Part shown: positions 19,801 to 27,140 of the stretch, in pieces
How positions within the stretch are numbered: the first letter of the stretch is position 1
Layout of the letters: every line of letters begins with the position of its first letter
NCBI GenBank assembly: GCA_013215375.1
Contig: JABSRB010000016.1
Span: forward strand, 1-64,000
From: Oceanospirillaceae bacterium
GTDB taxonomy: Bacteria > Pseudomonadota > Gammaproteobacteria > Pseudomonadales > Balneatricaceae
Direction: 5' to 3'
Length of the DNA stretch: 64,000 bases
Translations under genes and position numbers: made by a program
Notes under the pieces: model-generated
Databases searched by the model: none
What the model was told of the DNA's origin: nothing
Seen by the model: the letters and a program-made list of their open reading frames with translations, nothing else

Positions 19801-20602
19801 TCGGAGCATAGTTAGTATTGATCACGTAATTGGCAGAGAAAGCCTCGCTGCCGATGTTACCTAAAATGTCTGTATAGCTAGCGCTGACTGTAACTATATT
19901 GGTGGTATCTAATAAGTGTGCGGTGGGTGTTAATGTGGCCCTGTAAACCTTTGCATCGCCAGTGACTGCTAAGTTGCTGATAATGGCATTGTCGGCATTG
20001 ATATCGGCTAAAGTGAAATCGACGGGTGGCTGGTTAAAGGTAAAAGTAATTAGCGTTGTTTCACCTGCACTGAGATTATTATCGGCAATATAAATACTCA
20101 GGCTAGGCTCCAATTGATCAACAAGAATGCCTGACGTTTCAATGGGGCTTTTGATGTCCGCAATATCAATGTTAGTTGTGCCTGCCGGAAAGTCTGCTTT
20201 TATTAATTGATTATTAGCGATTGATTGATCGAGTAATTCTGAATAATTAGTGTCATCTGTCATGAATATATTGGCTTCAACAATGGACCCTAATGGTTCA
20301 TCGATAATGGTCTCTTCAATGTTAAGAGAGAGCAGTGCGTCTAATTCTTGGTTTTCTAACACTAAACGACAGGGGTTTTCCCCGGTACAGTTGATGAAGT
20401 AATCTTGCATGGTAATGCTGGTGCCATCAGCAAAACTCACTATCAAGCTATCACCTTGACGTACTGCTTTTGTAACAGGCGCTGAAGTGGTGGCATCGGG
20501 CTCTGGAATTATTTGGTAGGAGGCGTTTGGGTCAGTGGCAATAGATAATACTTGGCCGGGTAATACCTTGAGTAAACTTAGGCCGCTGCTGATATATAAC
20601 AT
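13850..20602 (-). CDS. Giant type I-secreted repeat protein (adhesin-like)
   Basis: A 2250-residue protein encoded last in a type I secretion operon. Order: an N-terminal beta region (about 1-150) resembling the prefix domain of Bap/Lap-type adhesins, an Ig-like domain (about 165-265), four cadherin/VCBS-like modules alternating with three LamG-like modules (about 265-1480; DGVNDYLEVP, GSIDNIAMLGRTLSQ and similar), three near-identical modules of about 177 residues (about 1480-2000; NNTGSSVSGFSGS), then a Ca-binding tail with EF-hand-like loops (LDLDGDGIET, DINGDGQINAANELFG, DSNHDGVINAFDELF) and a short C-terminal segment likely to hold the secretion signal. No classic RTX nonapeptide block and no N-terminal Sec signal are seen. 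The role is inferred as a surface or biofilm adhesin. Confidence 0.85.
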   Translation of the reverse strand: MLYISSGLSLLKVLPGQVLSIATDPNASYQIIPEPDATTSAPVTKAVRQGDSLIVSFADGTSITMQDYFINCTGENPCRLVLENQELDALLSLNIEETIIDEPLGSIVEANIFMTDDTNYSELLDQSIANNQLIKADFPAGTTNIDIADIKSPIETSGILVDQLEPSLSIYIADNNLSAGETTLITFTFNQPPVDFTLADINADNAIISNLAVTGDAKVYRATLTPTAHLLDTTNIVTVSASYTDILGNIGSEAFSANYVINTNYAPIMEGANDTLIYTEGDGAQIIDASLNLSDIDDSLLMSASISIGSGFNNTEDLLSFIDSGAITGSYNTATGVLSLSGSATISEYQSALQSVTYTNNNHLNPSVDNRIISWRVNDGNSDSIAATSTININPINDAPLLFSAQQQMNFDGVNDYLEVPNIMANQGLHASNGDFLGLSIAFTLTMDAHQHYGKIIDFGAGGAVNKNIMAGLTTVPGEFQYLVYDSHLPDTLNIANFFTFGESVAVTINHASDGMVSIYQNGTLVAGPTYVNPPPNESRIDNLIGTSSSATRRYIDGSIDNIAMLGRTLSQSEIDDLASGDYAVLNQDSATIFNYTFDGSDPLTDQSGNGYDATAIGGPQTITDAVDFVIGGSEIIVGAEILLIDADNTHVSSATISIITGFDSAEDSLSFTNTANISGNYNTSTGVMTLTGSATVEQYQDALRSVAYSNSNSANPSRADRTISWSVNDGTDDSAVVNTLVELVPNQVPLVFSNQQKMAFDGNDDYLTFPTILQNQGLHDSNGNFLGMSIAASVTMDAFNHFNRIIDLSAGGANNHNIYISNKWATSTLRYEINDGTSNFAVDVQNFFTLGQNVDLVINHASNGVVTIYRNGIEIDPAVNAITINNSPAPDPIIILTPVNVTRTTNLIGKSHAAGTAFFEGSMDNISLVARTLSEAEITTLASGDYSALNQDSATIFNYAFDGSDPLTDQSGNGYDATAIGAPQTITDAVDFVIGGSEIIVGAEILLIDADNTHLSSATISINTGFDSTEDSLSFTDTAVISGIYNPSTGVMTLTGSATVEQYQDALRSVAYSNSNSVNPSTADRTISWSVNDGIDDSAVVNTLVELVPNQIPLVFSGQQQMSFDGIDDHLALPDIMANQGLHDSSGNFLGMSIAATVTIETLQNFGHILDLSKAGGVTDNIRLSNSAATTTLHYAVRVGGIAKTIKVADFFTENETINIVINHAIDGTVTIYKNGIAIDPSIITVTINSVVETGPLVIHTPDNITRDYNLIGNSSVGTHPFKGSMDNVAVLARTLSQAEITTLASGDYSDLNQDSATIFNYAFDGSDPLADQSINNNDAVAFGSPASISSFSSFAIGGMGATIADKIMLADADNTMLVSASINIDAGFIANEDLLSFTNTANINGNYDASSGVLTLTGSGSITQYQAALRSVTYTNINSINPDTTDRNISWRINDGIDDSQPVTTTLQLLALPTEITLTANNTGSSVSGFSGSLQATLTDSFDYQPMNPISSSPNHHYQPTNVGFHSVEAPGDDAVLNYDLNTHYRQFSNNNSFVIDLYGRDNYFTTDNDFDILIFDSSGVLLGSIENLALPDTSTAHLRVNVSDLLSPPLLDGDTVGAFRIIAHDSTTSNPNNYFTLMEIRAADIINISTEITLTANNIGSSVSGFSGSMEATLTDNFDYQPLNPISASPNHHYQPTNVGFHSVEAPGNDAVLNYDLNTLYTQFSNNNALVIDLYGRDSYNTTDDDFDILIFDHNGALLGSIENLALPNTTAPHLRVNVSELLSPVLADGDTIGAFRIIAHDSTTSNPNNYFTLMEIRAADLVNTSNEITLTANNTGSSVSGFSGSLEATLSDAFNYQALNPASPAPNQTYSSNAGFHGDELDGVDVVLNYDLNTQYTQSANNNALVIDIYGRDTNLTRDNDFDIQVFDASDTLLGTIEHLAIPDNVQAHLRVNITQALSAEINDSDTIAKFRIIGHDSILNGLGNGFTILEVRAAELILATPIILDLDGDGIETTTLATGVSFDIDGDGVKEHTAWVANDDALLVRDINGDGQINAANELFGSATRLNNGSNAKDGYAALADLDSNHDGVINAFDELFNELQTWQDRNSDAIVQEGELTYLKDSNVAELNLLASDTNEWQNDNLIGKQSQWTDSSGDSHQMADVWLNFTEQDDAALSQFSIELSSHSNSVELLFSQQISQTQTAPAFTSTNSSKLIHSVIENTPANVEVLDTSANDDALRNSSIVL
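14590..16180 (-). repeat. Three tandem modules of about 177 residues in the adhesin
   Basis: Three consecutive copies of about 531 bp; for example, the GCGCGAAT segment recurs at 15138 and 15669, exactly 531 bp apart. Each encodes ITLTANN-GSSVSGFSGS, GFHSVEAPG-DAVLNYDLN and FRIIAHDSTTSNPNNYFTLMEIRAA. The two promoter-proximal copies are closer to each other than to the third. The pattern is of a beta-sandwich carbohydrate- or surface-binding module; the ligand is unknown. Confidence 0.8.
17250..18852 (-). repeat. Direct repeat with 1092-bp period in the adhesin
   Basis: The segment around 17250-17760 recurs almost unchanged around 18342-18852. For example, ACTCGACCAAGG occurs at 17281 and 18373, and CAACAGTATTTCAGCGCCGAC starts near 17579 and 18671. 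The unit is one cadherin-like plus one LamG-like module (364 codons). The high DNA identity implies a recent duplication or gene conversion, and the copies could recombine. Confidence 0.8.
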
Positions 20603-20656
20603 GGTGATGTTCCCGGTTGTGGATAGCCTTGAAGATGAGCCTATCCCATTAATAGC

Positions 20657-21901
20657 TTACTTTTCAGTTAAGGCACCGCTAAAAGCTCGGTATACAGGTT
20701 TGGCTAGATATTTAAGCACTGTGCGAGTATTGGTTTTAATATCAACACTGGCGGTCATGCCTGGTTTTAAATCAATGTTAGAAAAATGTTTACTGTTATT
20801 TTGATAATCCGGATCCACTTTTATTTTGGCAAAATAGTAGGTGCTGGGATCACCTGAGTTGCTAGGTTGGGTGAGTGTGTCGGAGCTGATGTAGTTGAGT
20901 ACGCCATCGATAGAGCCGTAAATAGAGGGATCAAAAGCGTCTAGCTTTATTTTTACCTGCATGCCCGTTGATAAAAACCCAATGTCTACTGGGTTTACCT
21001 TCACTTCGATCAGCATCTCGCTCTGGGTGGGGGATATTTGCAATAACTCATCTCCTGGGCGCAGTACACCGCCCAAAGTATTGAGTTTTAGATATTTAAC
21101 CACGCCATCAACAGGTGCCTTTAACTGGGTGTGAGATTGAATGTTGGCCTGCTCTTGTAACTTAAAGCGGCTAGTATGTAAGTCTGTGGTTAAGGTGCTT
21201 ATTTCTTTGCGAATATCTTGCATAAAAGCGTTGTCGAGTTGACTGATCTCGCCTTTTAGCTCGTTTACTTGGCGTCTGCCACGCATCACTTCCAGACGAC
21301 TTATATCACCGGCTTTGAATAGAGCTTGGTTCATCGCTAGCTCTTCTTGCACTAGCGCTAAGCTGTGTTTAAAGGTGTTGGTTTTATCTTCTAGACTGCG
21401 TTGACGCTGTTTGAACAAACGCATTTGCAGCGCGACAAAGTCGGGGTAATCTTTAAACTGATCGCCAAAAATAGGCACTTGATCTGAACTCTCTGCGCGG
21501 GCGCGGATTAGTGCAGCATCCAGGGCTGCGACACTAGAACGGGCCTCTTCAAAATTAGCATTGACTCTATCGCGCTCCAATATTGCTAAGAGTTGGCCCT
21601 TGCGCACGACACTGCCCTCTTTTACCAGTAACTGTGCCAGTATGCCGCCATCTGCGGTCTGAATTACTTGGGTGCGTGCACTGGCAATGATCTGCCCTTG
21701 GACGCGCACGCTCTGATCTATTTCGAAAAAATACGCCCAGCCAATAAAGGCGGCTAAGCCTATAAACAGCACCATGCTCATAGAGATGAACGAGCTATCC
21801 GTGTCGTGATATAGGTTACTTTCAGAGGCATAAGTTGAGGAATAAACTGCTGTATTAGCATTTTGCAACTTTTCAGCAACTGTTGAATTAGCGGCTAACA
21901 T
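20657..21901 (-). CDS. Type I secretion membrane fusion protein (HlyD family)
   Basis: A 414-residue protein: a short cytoplasmic N-terminus, one membrane helix (about residues 40-62, SMSMVLFIGLAAFIGWAYF), then a barrel-sandwich half (VQGQIIASARTQVIQTADGGILAQLLVKEG), a long coiled-coil hairpin (about 115-255) and the closing lipoyl/barrel region (LKAPVDGVVKYLKLNTLGGVLRPGDELLQI). It bridges the ABC exporter and TolC in the periplasm. It lies between the ABC gene (35 bp) and the substrate gene (54 bp), all on the same strand. Confidence 0.93.
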   Translation of the reverse strand: MLAANSTVAEKLQNANTAVYSSTYASESNLYHDTDSSFISMSMVLFIGLAAFIGWAYFFEIDQSVRVQGQIIASARTQVIQTADGGILAQLLVKEGSVVRKGQLLAILERDRVNANFEEARSSVAALDAALIRARAESSDQVPIFGDQFKDYPDFVALQMRLFKQRQRSLEDKTNTFKHSLALVQEELAMNQALFKAGDISRLEVMRGRRQVNELKGEISQLDNAFMQDIRKEISTLTTDLHTSRFKLQEQANIQSHTQLKAPVDGVVKYLKLNTLGGVLRPGDELLQISPTQSEMLIEVKVNPVDIGFLSTGMQVKIKLDAFDPSIYGSIDGVLNYISSDTLTQPSNSGDPSTYYFAKIKVDPDYQNNSKHFSNIDLKPGMTASVDIKTNTRTVLKYLAKPVYRAFSGALTEK

Positions 21902-21936
21902 TCATGATCTCTCTAGTTAAGTTAACGGTAGGCATC

Positions 21937-24060
21937 TTAAGTAACCTTGATTGAACGGCTAATGTTGGCGACATTATTGGCTACGCTAGTGCTGTGTTTT
22001 AGTTTGTCGATTACTTGCAGTTTAGGACCATCCATGACAATTTTTTGGTTGGCAATAACAATGATCCTATCGACTAAATCCAGCATTTCAGGTTTGTGGG
22101 TAACCAGCATTAAGGTGTCTTCAGGGCGGATGTGCTGATAGAGAGATTGGATGATATGCACTTCTAAGTTTCTATCCATAGCTGCGGTAGGCTCATCCAG
22201 CAACCAGATGTTGGGCTTTAATAAAAAAGCGCGGGTCAAGTTCACTAATTGTTTTTGACCGCCAGATAATCCTGTACCACCTTCAAAAATAGGTTGTTGC
22301 AGACCTTGTGGATTGGGGGTGATGACACTGTTGAGTAAACCGCTTATTTTCGCCGCCGCCAAAATAGCCTCATCCCCTGGGTCAATCATGCCCAGAATTA
22401 GATTATCGCGCAGTGTTCCGGAAAATAATCTTGCCTCCTGTTGCACATAACCTACAGCTTCCGCTAAGTTAGGTTTGGCAATATGTGCCAAGTCTACATC
22501 GTCTAATAATATTCGACCTTGCTGGGGTTTATACAAACCGGCCAAGAGCCTTAATAAGCTGGTTTTACCCGCGCCAACTGGGCCTAAAATAGCAATTTTT
22601 TCACCGGGTTTTATGCTTAGGTTAGCAATGCACAACGCTGGGGATTCACCGTAACTAACCTCGACATCGCGCAGCTGATAACCGCCCTTGATATGATTGA
22701 GAACAACAGGCTGTACAACACCGTGATGGTCGTCTTCTAGCTCCCAGAGTGAATCTAGCCCTTGTAATGCCGCTTTAGCATGGGCCCATTGCATTAAGTG
22801 ATTGGGAATAGTGGCAACTGGAGCCAAAATTCGCCCTGAAAGAATAGAGCAGGCAATTAACCCGCCCATGGTCAGCTGCGCATTGGTGATCAATAGCGCG
22901 CCACTGGCCACCATCAGAATATAAGAGAGTTGCTGAAAGCTACTGACGAGATGTTGCGAGTGCTCACTGATGCGGCGCATTTTTAGCTCATAAGAGCGCG
23001 CTTCATCGGTGGTATTCATCCAGCGCGAGAGCATTCGCCAGCCGCCTTGGCCGGCTTTAATCGTCTCGGCCCCCTCCACAGTTTCAACCAATAATCCTGT
23101 TTTAAAGTTTACTGCTGCAGTGGTTTGTTGCGCCAGGTGCATCACTTGTTTTTTATAAAACAAACCGATGCTTAAGCTGATGAAGAAGAATGTTAGCGGG
23201 ATTAGTGCCAATGACCCAGCGATGGCATAGATCACCGTGCCAAAGAGTAGGGCGAAAGGCGCATCAACCAATAACTGTGTAGTGACACCGGTTAAAAATG
23301 AGCGCACGGTCTCGTAGCCGCGCATTTGCGACGCAAGCCCGCCGACACTTTGCGGTAGTTGGTCAATGCGAATGGCTAAAAAACGTAGATAAATGCTCCG
23401 TGCCAAGCGTTTATCGACAGTATCTGAGAGCTTATCAAATAATTTAGAGCGGACTTTTTTGGCGAGTAACTCGTACAAAATAGCTAAAGTTACACCGATA
23501 GAAAGTACATATAAGGTCTGCGTAGAACCGGTGGGCACCACTCTGTCATACACTTGCATGGTATAAAATGAGCTGCCCAATGCCACCAAATTGATCACAA
23601 TGGCTCCTAGTATAATATTAAACAGCACTTTTTTATGGGAGAAAAACTCAGAGAAAATCAATTGATAAACAGGGCTGGTACTCGATGAAAAAACGGCTTT
23701 CATATCTACTTTGAACAGCAAATATTGATCTAAGTAAGGTAGCGCCTGCTCATTCCATTGATGCTCATCTTCGGCCCACCAGTGTACCACCCAGTGTAGC
23801 GCTGCATTTTGGCCTAACACCACCCCCCATTGACCACTTTGATCAAAGATAAGCGCGGGTGTGATAGAGGGATCGGCATGTTTTATTTGGCGCGGTTTTT
23901 TAAGTCCTAAAGCCCTTAATACGCCACACAGCTTATCTTTTGGACTGGCGGTGATGTTTTGCTGGTAACACGCTTCCTGTAAATTTAGCTTGTCGAAAGC
24001 GCAATGTTGCAGTGCGCAAAGCTTCAATAAACAGGGATGTAGCGAGCCCAAGTCATTCAT
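21937..24060 (-). CDS. Type I secretion ABC exporter (LapB/HlyB type)
   Basis: A 707-residue fused ABC exporter. An N-terminal C39-like domain (about 1-130) is followed by a six-helix membrane domain (about 145-425) and an ATPase domain with Walker A LGPVGAGKTSLLRLL, signature LSGGQKQ, Walker B IWLLDEPTAAMD and switch His VTHKPEM. The C39-like domain is probably a non-proteolytic substrate-docking domain, as in HlyB/LapB; I could not identify a complete Cys-His-Asp triad. Its ATG overlaps the TolC-like gene stop (ATGA). Its inferred substrate is the giant protein encoded downstream. Confidence 0.93.
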   Translation of the reverse strand: MNDLGSLHPCLLKLCALQHCAFDKLNLQEACYQQNITASPKDKLCGVLRALGLKKPRQIKHADPSITPALIFDQSGQWGVVLGQNAALHWVVHWWAEDEHQWNEQALPYLDQYLLFKVDMKAVFSSSTSPVYQLIFSEFFSHKKVLFNIILGAIVINLVALGSSFYTMQVYDRVVPTGSTQTLYVLSIGVTLAILYELLAKKVRSKLFDKLSDTVDKRLARSIYLRFLAIRIDQLPQSVGGLASQMRGYETVRSFLTGVTTQLLVDAPFALLFGTVIYAIAGSLALIPLTFFFISLSIGLFYKKQVMHLAQQTTAAVNFKTGLLVETVEGAETIKAGQGGWRMLSRWMNTTDEARSYELKMRRISEHSQHLVSSFQQLSYILMVASGALLITNAQLTMGGLIACSILSGRILAPVATIPNHLMQWAHAKAALQGLDSLWELEDDHHGVVQPVVLNHIKGGYQLRDVEVSYGESPALCIANLSIKPGEKIAILGPVGAGKTSLLRLLAGLYKPQQGRILLDDVDLAHIAKPNLAEAVGYVQQEARLFSGTLRDNLILGMIDPGDEAILAAAKISGLLNSVITPNPQGLQQPIFEGGTGLSGGQKQLVNLTRAFLLKPNIWLLDEPTAAMDRNLEVHIIQSLYQHIRPEDTLMLVTHKPEMLDLVDRIIVIANQKIVMDGPKLQVIDKLKHSTSVANNVANISRSIKVT

Positions 24061-25472
24061 ATTTCAGTACCAGTGTAATCACTAACGCCATTGGTCACAG
24101 TGGCTAATCGCCAACTAGCGACTAAGTTAGCAGCCTTTGCATCAGCTAGTATTAGGCGCTGATTGACTAAGTCTCTGGTGGCATTTAATACATCTAGCCA
24201 GCTTTTGTGACCGGCTAAAAATTGGCGCTTATAAGAGCGTGCGACACTGATGGCGGTTCTTAGGGAGGTATCTAATGCCTTGATCCGTTGTGTGTAAGAG
24301 CGCACCGCGATGTGATCGATAATAACTTGTACTTCTATGGCTTGTCTTTCAACTTCTAATTGAGCGCCGGCTGCTAATTGTAAGGATTTGGCCTCTTGAA
24401 TATTGGAAAGCATCGATAAACCCGCACCAAACTGGCTGTTTAGCTGTAGGAAAATGCGGCTTTCATCATCTTGATCTGCGTTGTCAAAATCTCCTATTTG
24501 ATGCTCTAATCTCAGACTGATTTGCGGTTTAAAGGCAGCGCGTTGCTGCTGAGTTTGCGCGTTAGCCATATTGATTTTGGCATGGGCGTAATCTATATCT
24601 GGGTTTAATTTTTTCGCTCTGAGTAGCAGCTCTGCACGACTAGAGTGCACCTTGATAGACTTTGACATAACCTCAATGAGGTTTTTACTGGTTAAGGGCC
24701 TGCGGATGAATGCACTGAGTTTAATCAAGGCTATCTGTTCTTGGGCTTCAATCGCTTCAAGCTCTGCTAAGCTAGAAGCTAAGCGTCCGCTAGCGAGTGC
24801 TCTATCGCTTTTGGCGGATAAACCTAATTTGACCCGGCGATTAACTAAATTCAGCAGACTTTTATGGGTACTAAGGCTTTTCTGCCAGGCATCTTTTTTT
24901 AAAGCTGTTGCCAGCCATTGACCGTAATCTTGAATGACCCGCAGGCCTATATCGCGTTTACCTTGGTCTAACTGCGCAGAGGCCGCATCACTGTTACTCC
25001 TTGCGTAATTAAGTCCGGCGCTGAGCTTGCCCCCAGTCCATAGTGGTTGGGTAATGCTCAATACAATTTTGTGTTTGTCTCCCTGGAAAGAGGGAGAGTT
25101 ATTAGCGCTAAAGACACGTTTAGCATCAAGGGCGATAGTGGGATAGAACTGCCACTTAGCACTCTTTTGTGCAGCTTTTGCAGCGGCAGAGCTAAACTGT
25201 AAAGATTGAATTGAGGGCCCATGGCTTAATGCCAAATGGATTAAATCGCTCAAAGTAAAATTTTCTAATGGCAGCGGCGTTTCAAGTTTGGCACTCTCCT
25301 GCGTAAAAATACTTTGGTACTCTTGCTGTCGTTTATTTTGCTCAGTAATGTTTAACTGTGTCTGGGCTAAAGTAGTAGCAAAAATAGCCGCGCTAAATAA
25401 AGTTAGCGTTATGGTTGATATAGCGCTATTTAGTGCGCGATGTAGATAAGTCGTCCTTAAAGGAGTGGTCAC
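24057..25472 (-). CDS. Type I secretion outer membrane protein (TolC family)
   Basis: A 471-residue protein with an N-terminal signal region (SAISTITLTLFSAAIFATTLA) and two TolC/OEP repeats (about 70-260 and 285-460) rich in long helices, with motifs such as LTLSDLIHLALSHGPSIQ-like and FLAGHKSWLDVLNATRDLVNQRL. It forms the trimeric outer membrane duct. It is first in the operon TolC-ABC-HlyD-substrate; the promoter should lie in the roughly 200 bp upstream (25473-25690), which is AT-rich. The sequence does not show what controls it. Confidence 0.92.
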   Translation of the reverse strand: MTTPLRTTYLHRALNSAISTITLTLFSAAIFATTLAQTQLNITEQNKRQQEYQSIFTQESAKLETPLPLENFTLSDLIHLALSHGPSIQSLQFSSAAAKAAQKSAKWQFYPTIALDAKRVFSANNSPSFQGDKHKIVLSITQPLWTGGKLSAGLNYARSNSDAASAQLDQGKRDIGLRVIQDYGQWLATALKKDAWQKSLSTHKSLLNLVNRRVKLGLSAKSDRALASGRLASSLAELEAIEAQEQIALIKLSAFIRRPLTSKNLIEVMSKSIKVHSSRAELLLRAKKLNPDIDYAHAKINMANAQTQQQRAAFKPQISLRLEHQIGDFDNADQDDESRIFLQLNSQFGAGLSMLSNIQEAKSLQLAAGAQLEVERQAIEVQVIIDHIAVRSYTQRIKALDTSLRTAISVARSYKRQFLAGHKSWLDVLNATRDLVNQRLILADAKAANLVASWRLATVTNGVSDYTGTEI

Positions 25473-25733
25473 GGTATAGGTCCTTTATATATTAAATATT
25501 CCATTGCCATTAAATATAGTTAAGAATCTGTGCTTTACCAATATAATTTAACAATACTTCTACTTACTTGAAGCGTTAGAGAAAGCTGAAAGCTTTATTA
25601 TTATGTAATGCTTTGGAGACGTAATTTTTAATCTTCAGGCAGGTGTTTATATAAAATGTAGAGTAATAGAGACCTGAATGAGTCCCAGTTGGGGGTGCAT
25701 AAAGCTAAATCGATTAATACTAGGAATAAATAT

Positions 25734-26507
25734 ATGCCATTTATAGACAGTCACTGCCATTTAGATTTTGCGCAGTTCAGTGATGATTTTGCCGGTATCT
25801 TAAGTGCGGCAAATGCACTTAATGTCATGGAATTTGTGGTGCCCAGTATCGCGGTAAACAATTTTGATAAAGTGTTAGCGCTCGCGAATCAATATCCTGC
25901 CATACATCATGCCTTTGGGATGCACCCTTGTTTTATGGCACAGCACCAAGGGGATCATGTACAGGTACTTGAGCAATATGCCGACAAACACCAGCCTTGT
26001 GCTATCGGTGAGATAGGGCTCGACTATTTTATAGAGAAGGATGCACAGGGGAGGCAAGCGCAATTAGACTTGTTTGAGGCACAGATTTCACTGGCTGATA
26101 GTGCTGACCTACCAGTGCTGCTACACGTGCGTAAAGCCCATGATCAAGTACTTAGTGTGTTAAAAAAGTCCAAATTTCAAGCCGGTGGCATAGTGCACGC
26201 CTTTAATGGTAGCTTTGAGCAAGCCGCGCGTTATACCCAAGAATTTGGTTTTAAGTTGGGTTTTGGCGGGGCGATTACCCACACTCGTGCCACTAAATTG
26301 AGAGATTTAGTCAGCAAGCTTGCGCTGAGCGATATAGTGTTAGAAACGGATGCGCCAGACATGCCACTGGCCAATATGAGCCAAGCATTTAATCAGCCAG
26401 CGAATATAAAAGTTATAGCAGAAGTGGTGTTTGCATTGCGCAGTGAAAGTGCAGCGCAGATAGAGCGGCAGCTGACGCAAAATACTCGCAGCTGCCTCAA
26501 TATTTAG
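25734..26507 (+). CDS. yjjV: TatD-family metal-dependent hydrolase (YjjV-like)
   Basis: The start is set at the ATG at 25734 (MPFIDSHCHLDF), which has TAGGAA upstream and places the HxH metal motif at the very N-terminus as in the family; the track's GTG-type start 45 bp upstream adds unrelated residues. The 257-residue protein has the TatD TIM-barrel signatures SHCHLD, AIGEIGLDYF, LLHVRKAHDQVLSVL, GGIVHAFNGS, GGAITHTRATKLRDLV and LETDAPDMPL. The last motif and the length resemble E. coli YjjV more than TatD itself. Probably a deoxyribonuclease or phosphodiesterase acting in the cytoplasm. Confidence 0.88.
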   Translation: MPFIDSHCHLDFAQFSDDFAGILSAANALNVMEFVVPSIAVNNFDKVLALANQYPAIHHAFGMHPCFMAQHQGDHVQVLEQYADKHQPCAIGEIGLDYFIEKDAQGRQAQLDLFEAQISLADSADLPVLLHVRKAHDQVLSVLKKSKFQAGGIVHAFNGSFEQAARYTQEFGFKLGFGGAITHTRATKLRDLVSKLALSDIVLETDAPDMPLANMSQAFNQPANIKVIAEVVFALRSESAAQIERQLTQNTRSCLNI

Positions 26508-26517
26508 TGTTTTATTT

Positions 26518-26678
26518 AGTTCCCATCCAGAAACAGATGTCTACTGCGAAAGCCCCACTAGCTCGATCTGCTCACTACTAGATGTAGTTATTTGGAATGA
26601 CCAAACGCCAACATCTAGTATCGTTCATCTCAAGCAATTGGGTCTCCCTCGCTACGACCCCGTTTCTGGATGAGAACT
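26518..26678. repeat. Hairpin element between convergent genes
   Basis: Outer inverted repeats AGTTCCCATCCAGAAAC and GTTTCTGGATGAGAACT match at 16 of 17 positions. A nested pair, ACTAGATGT / ACATCTAGT, lies nearer the middle, so the 161-bp unit can form one long foldback. It carries the TCGTAGCGAGGG block (complementary strand) shared with the element in tadE. It fills nearly the whole gap between two convergent genes and its right end reaches the stop codon of the lipoprotein gene, so it may serve as a two-way transcription stop. Confidence 0.7.
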
Positions 26679-27123
26679 AGTTAGCGTAGGTATCGTGCTC
26701 AATTTTTTTCAGAGTACGCCACACAGTATTAGTCTGCTGGTTTACCGGTACGCTGTACAGGCCACTGTCTAACAGTTGTGCACGATAATCTAAATGCTCA
26801 CCGCGGGTGATCATCTTAATCGCACTGGATACTCGGTTAGGTCCTTCAATTTGCTGCTGATAGATATTCTCAATCACTTTTGATTCAACAATATTGATAG
26901 CGAGGCTGATTAAAGACTGGCACTGACCTTTATATTCAGTATCAGCATAGCCAAGACAAAATGCCCCTGTTTGAGTGTTGACTAAGTAATGGGTGACTGG
27001 CGTGGTGTTTAAGCCAAGATTAGCCGCGCAACCCGCTAACAGAATGCTGCTGCCTATCATCACTTTCGCTAAAATATTCGCCGGTTGGTAAACACTGAAA
27101 TTTTTACGCATAGCTTTCATCAA
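26677..27123 (-). CDS. Small lipoprotein of unknown function
   Basis: A 148-residue protein with a lipoprotein signal peptide (MIGSSILLAGCAAN; lipobox LLAGC). The conserved-looking part around residues 45-75 (NTQTGAFCLGYADTEYKGQC) holds two cysteines that could form a disulfide. I do not recognise a named domain. It lies 17 bp downstream of fabY on the same strand, so it is probably co-transcribed. It is expected in the periplasm, anchored to a membrane. The initiator may be the first, second or fifth codon; this does not change the mature protein. Confidence 0.65.
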   Translation of the reverse strand: MMKAMRKNFSVYQPANILAKVMIGSSILLAGCAANLGLNTTPVTHYLVNTQTGAFCLGYADTEYKGQCQSLISLAINIVESKVIENIYQQQIEGPNRVSSAIKMITRGEHLDYRAQLLDSGLYSVPVNQQTNTVWRTLKKIEHDTYAN

Positions 27124-27140
27124 ATTTATCCTAAACAGGT

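Noticed and set aside
13869-20804. Multiple + strand ORFs of 60-100 codons across the adhesin gene
   Set aside because: They are shadows of the repetitive adhesin on the - strand, and several are copies of each other caused by its repeats.
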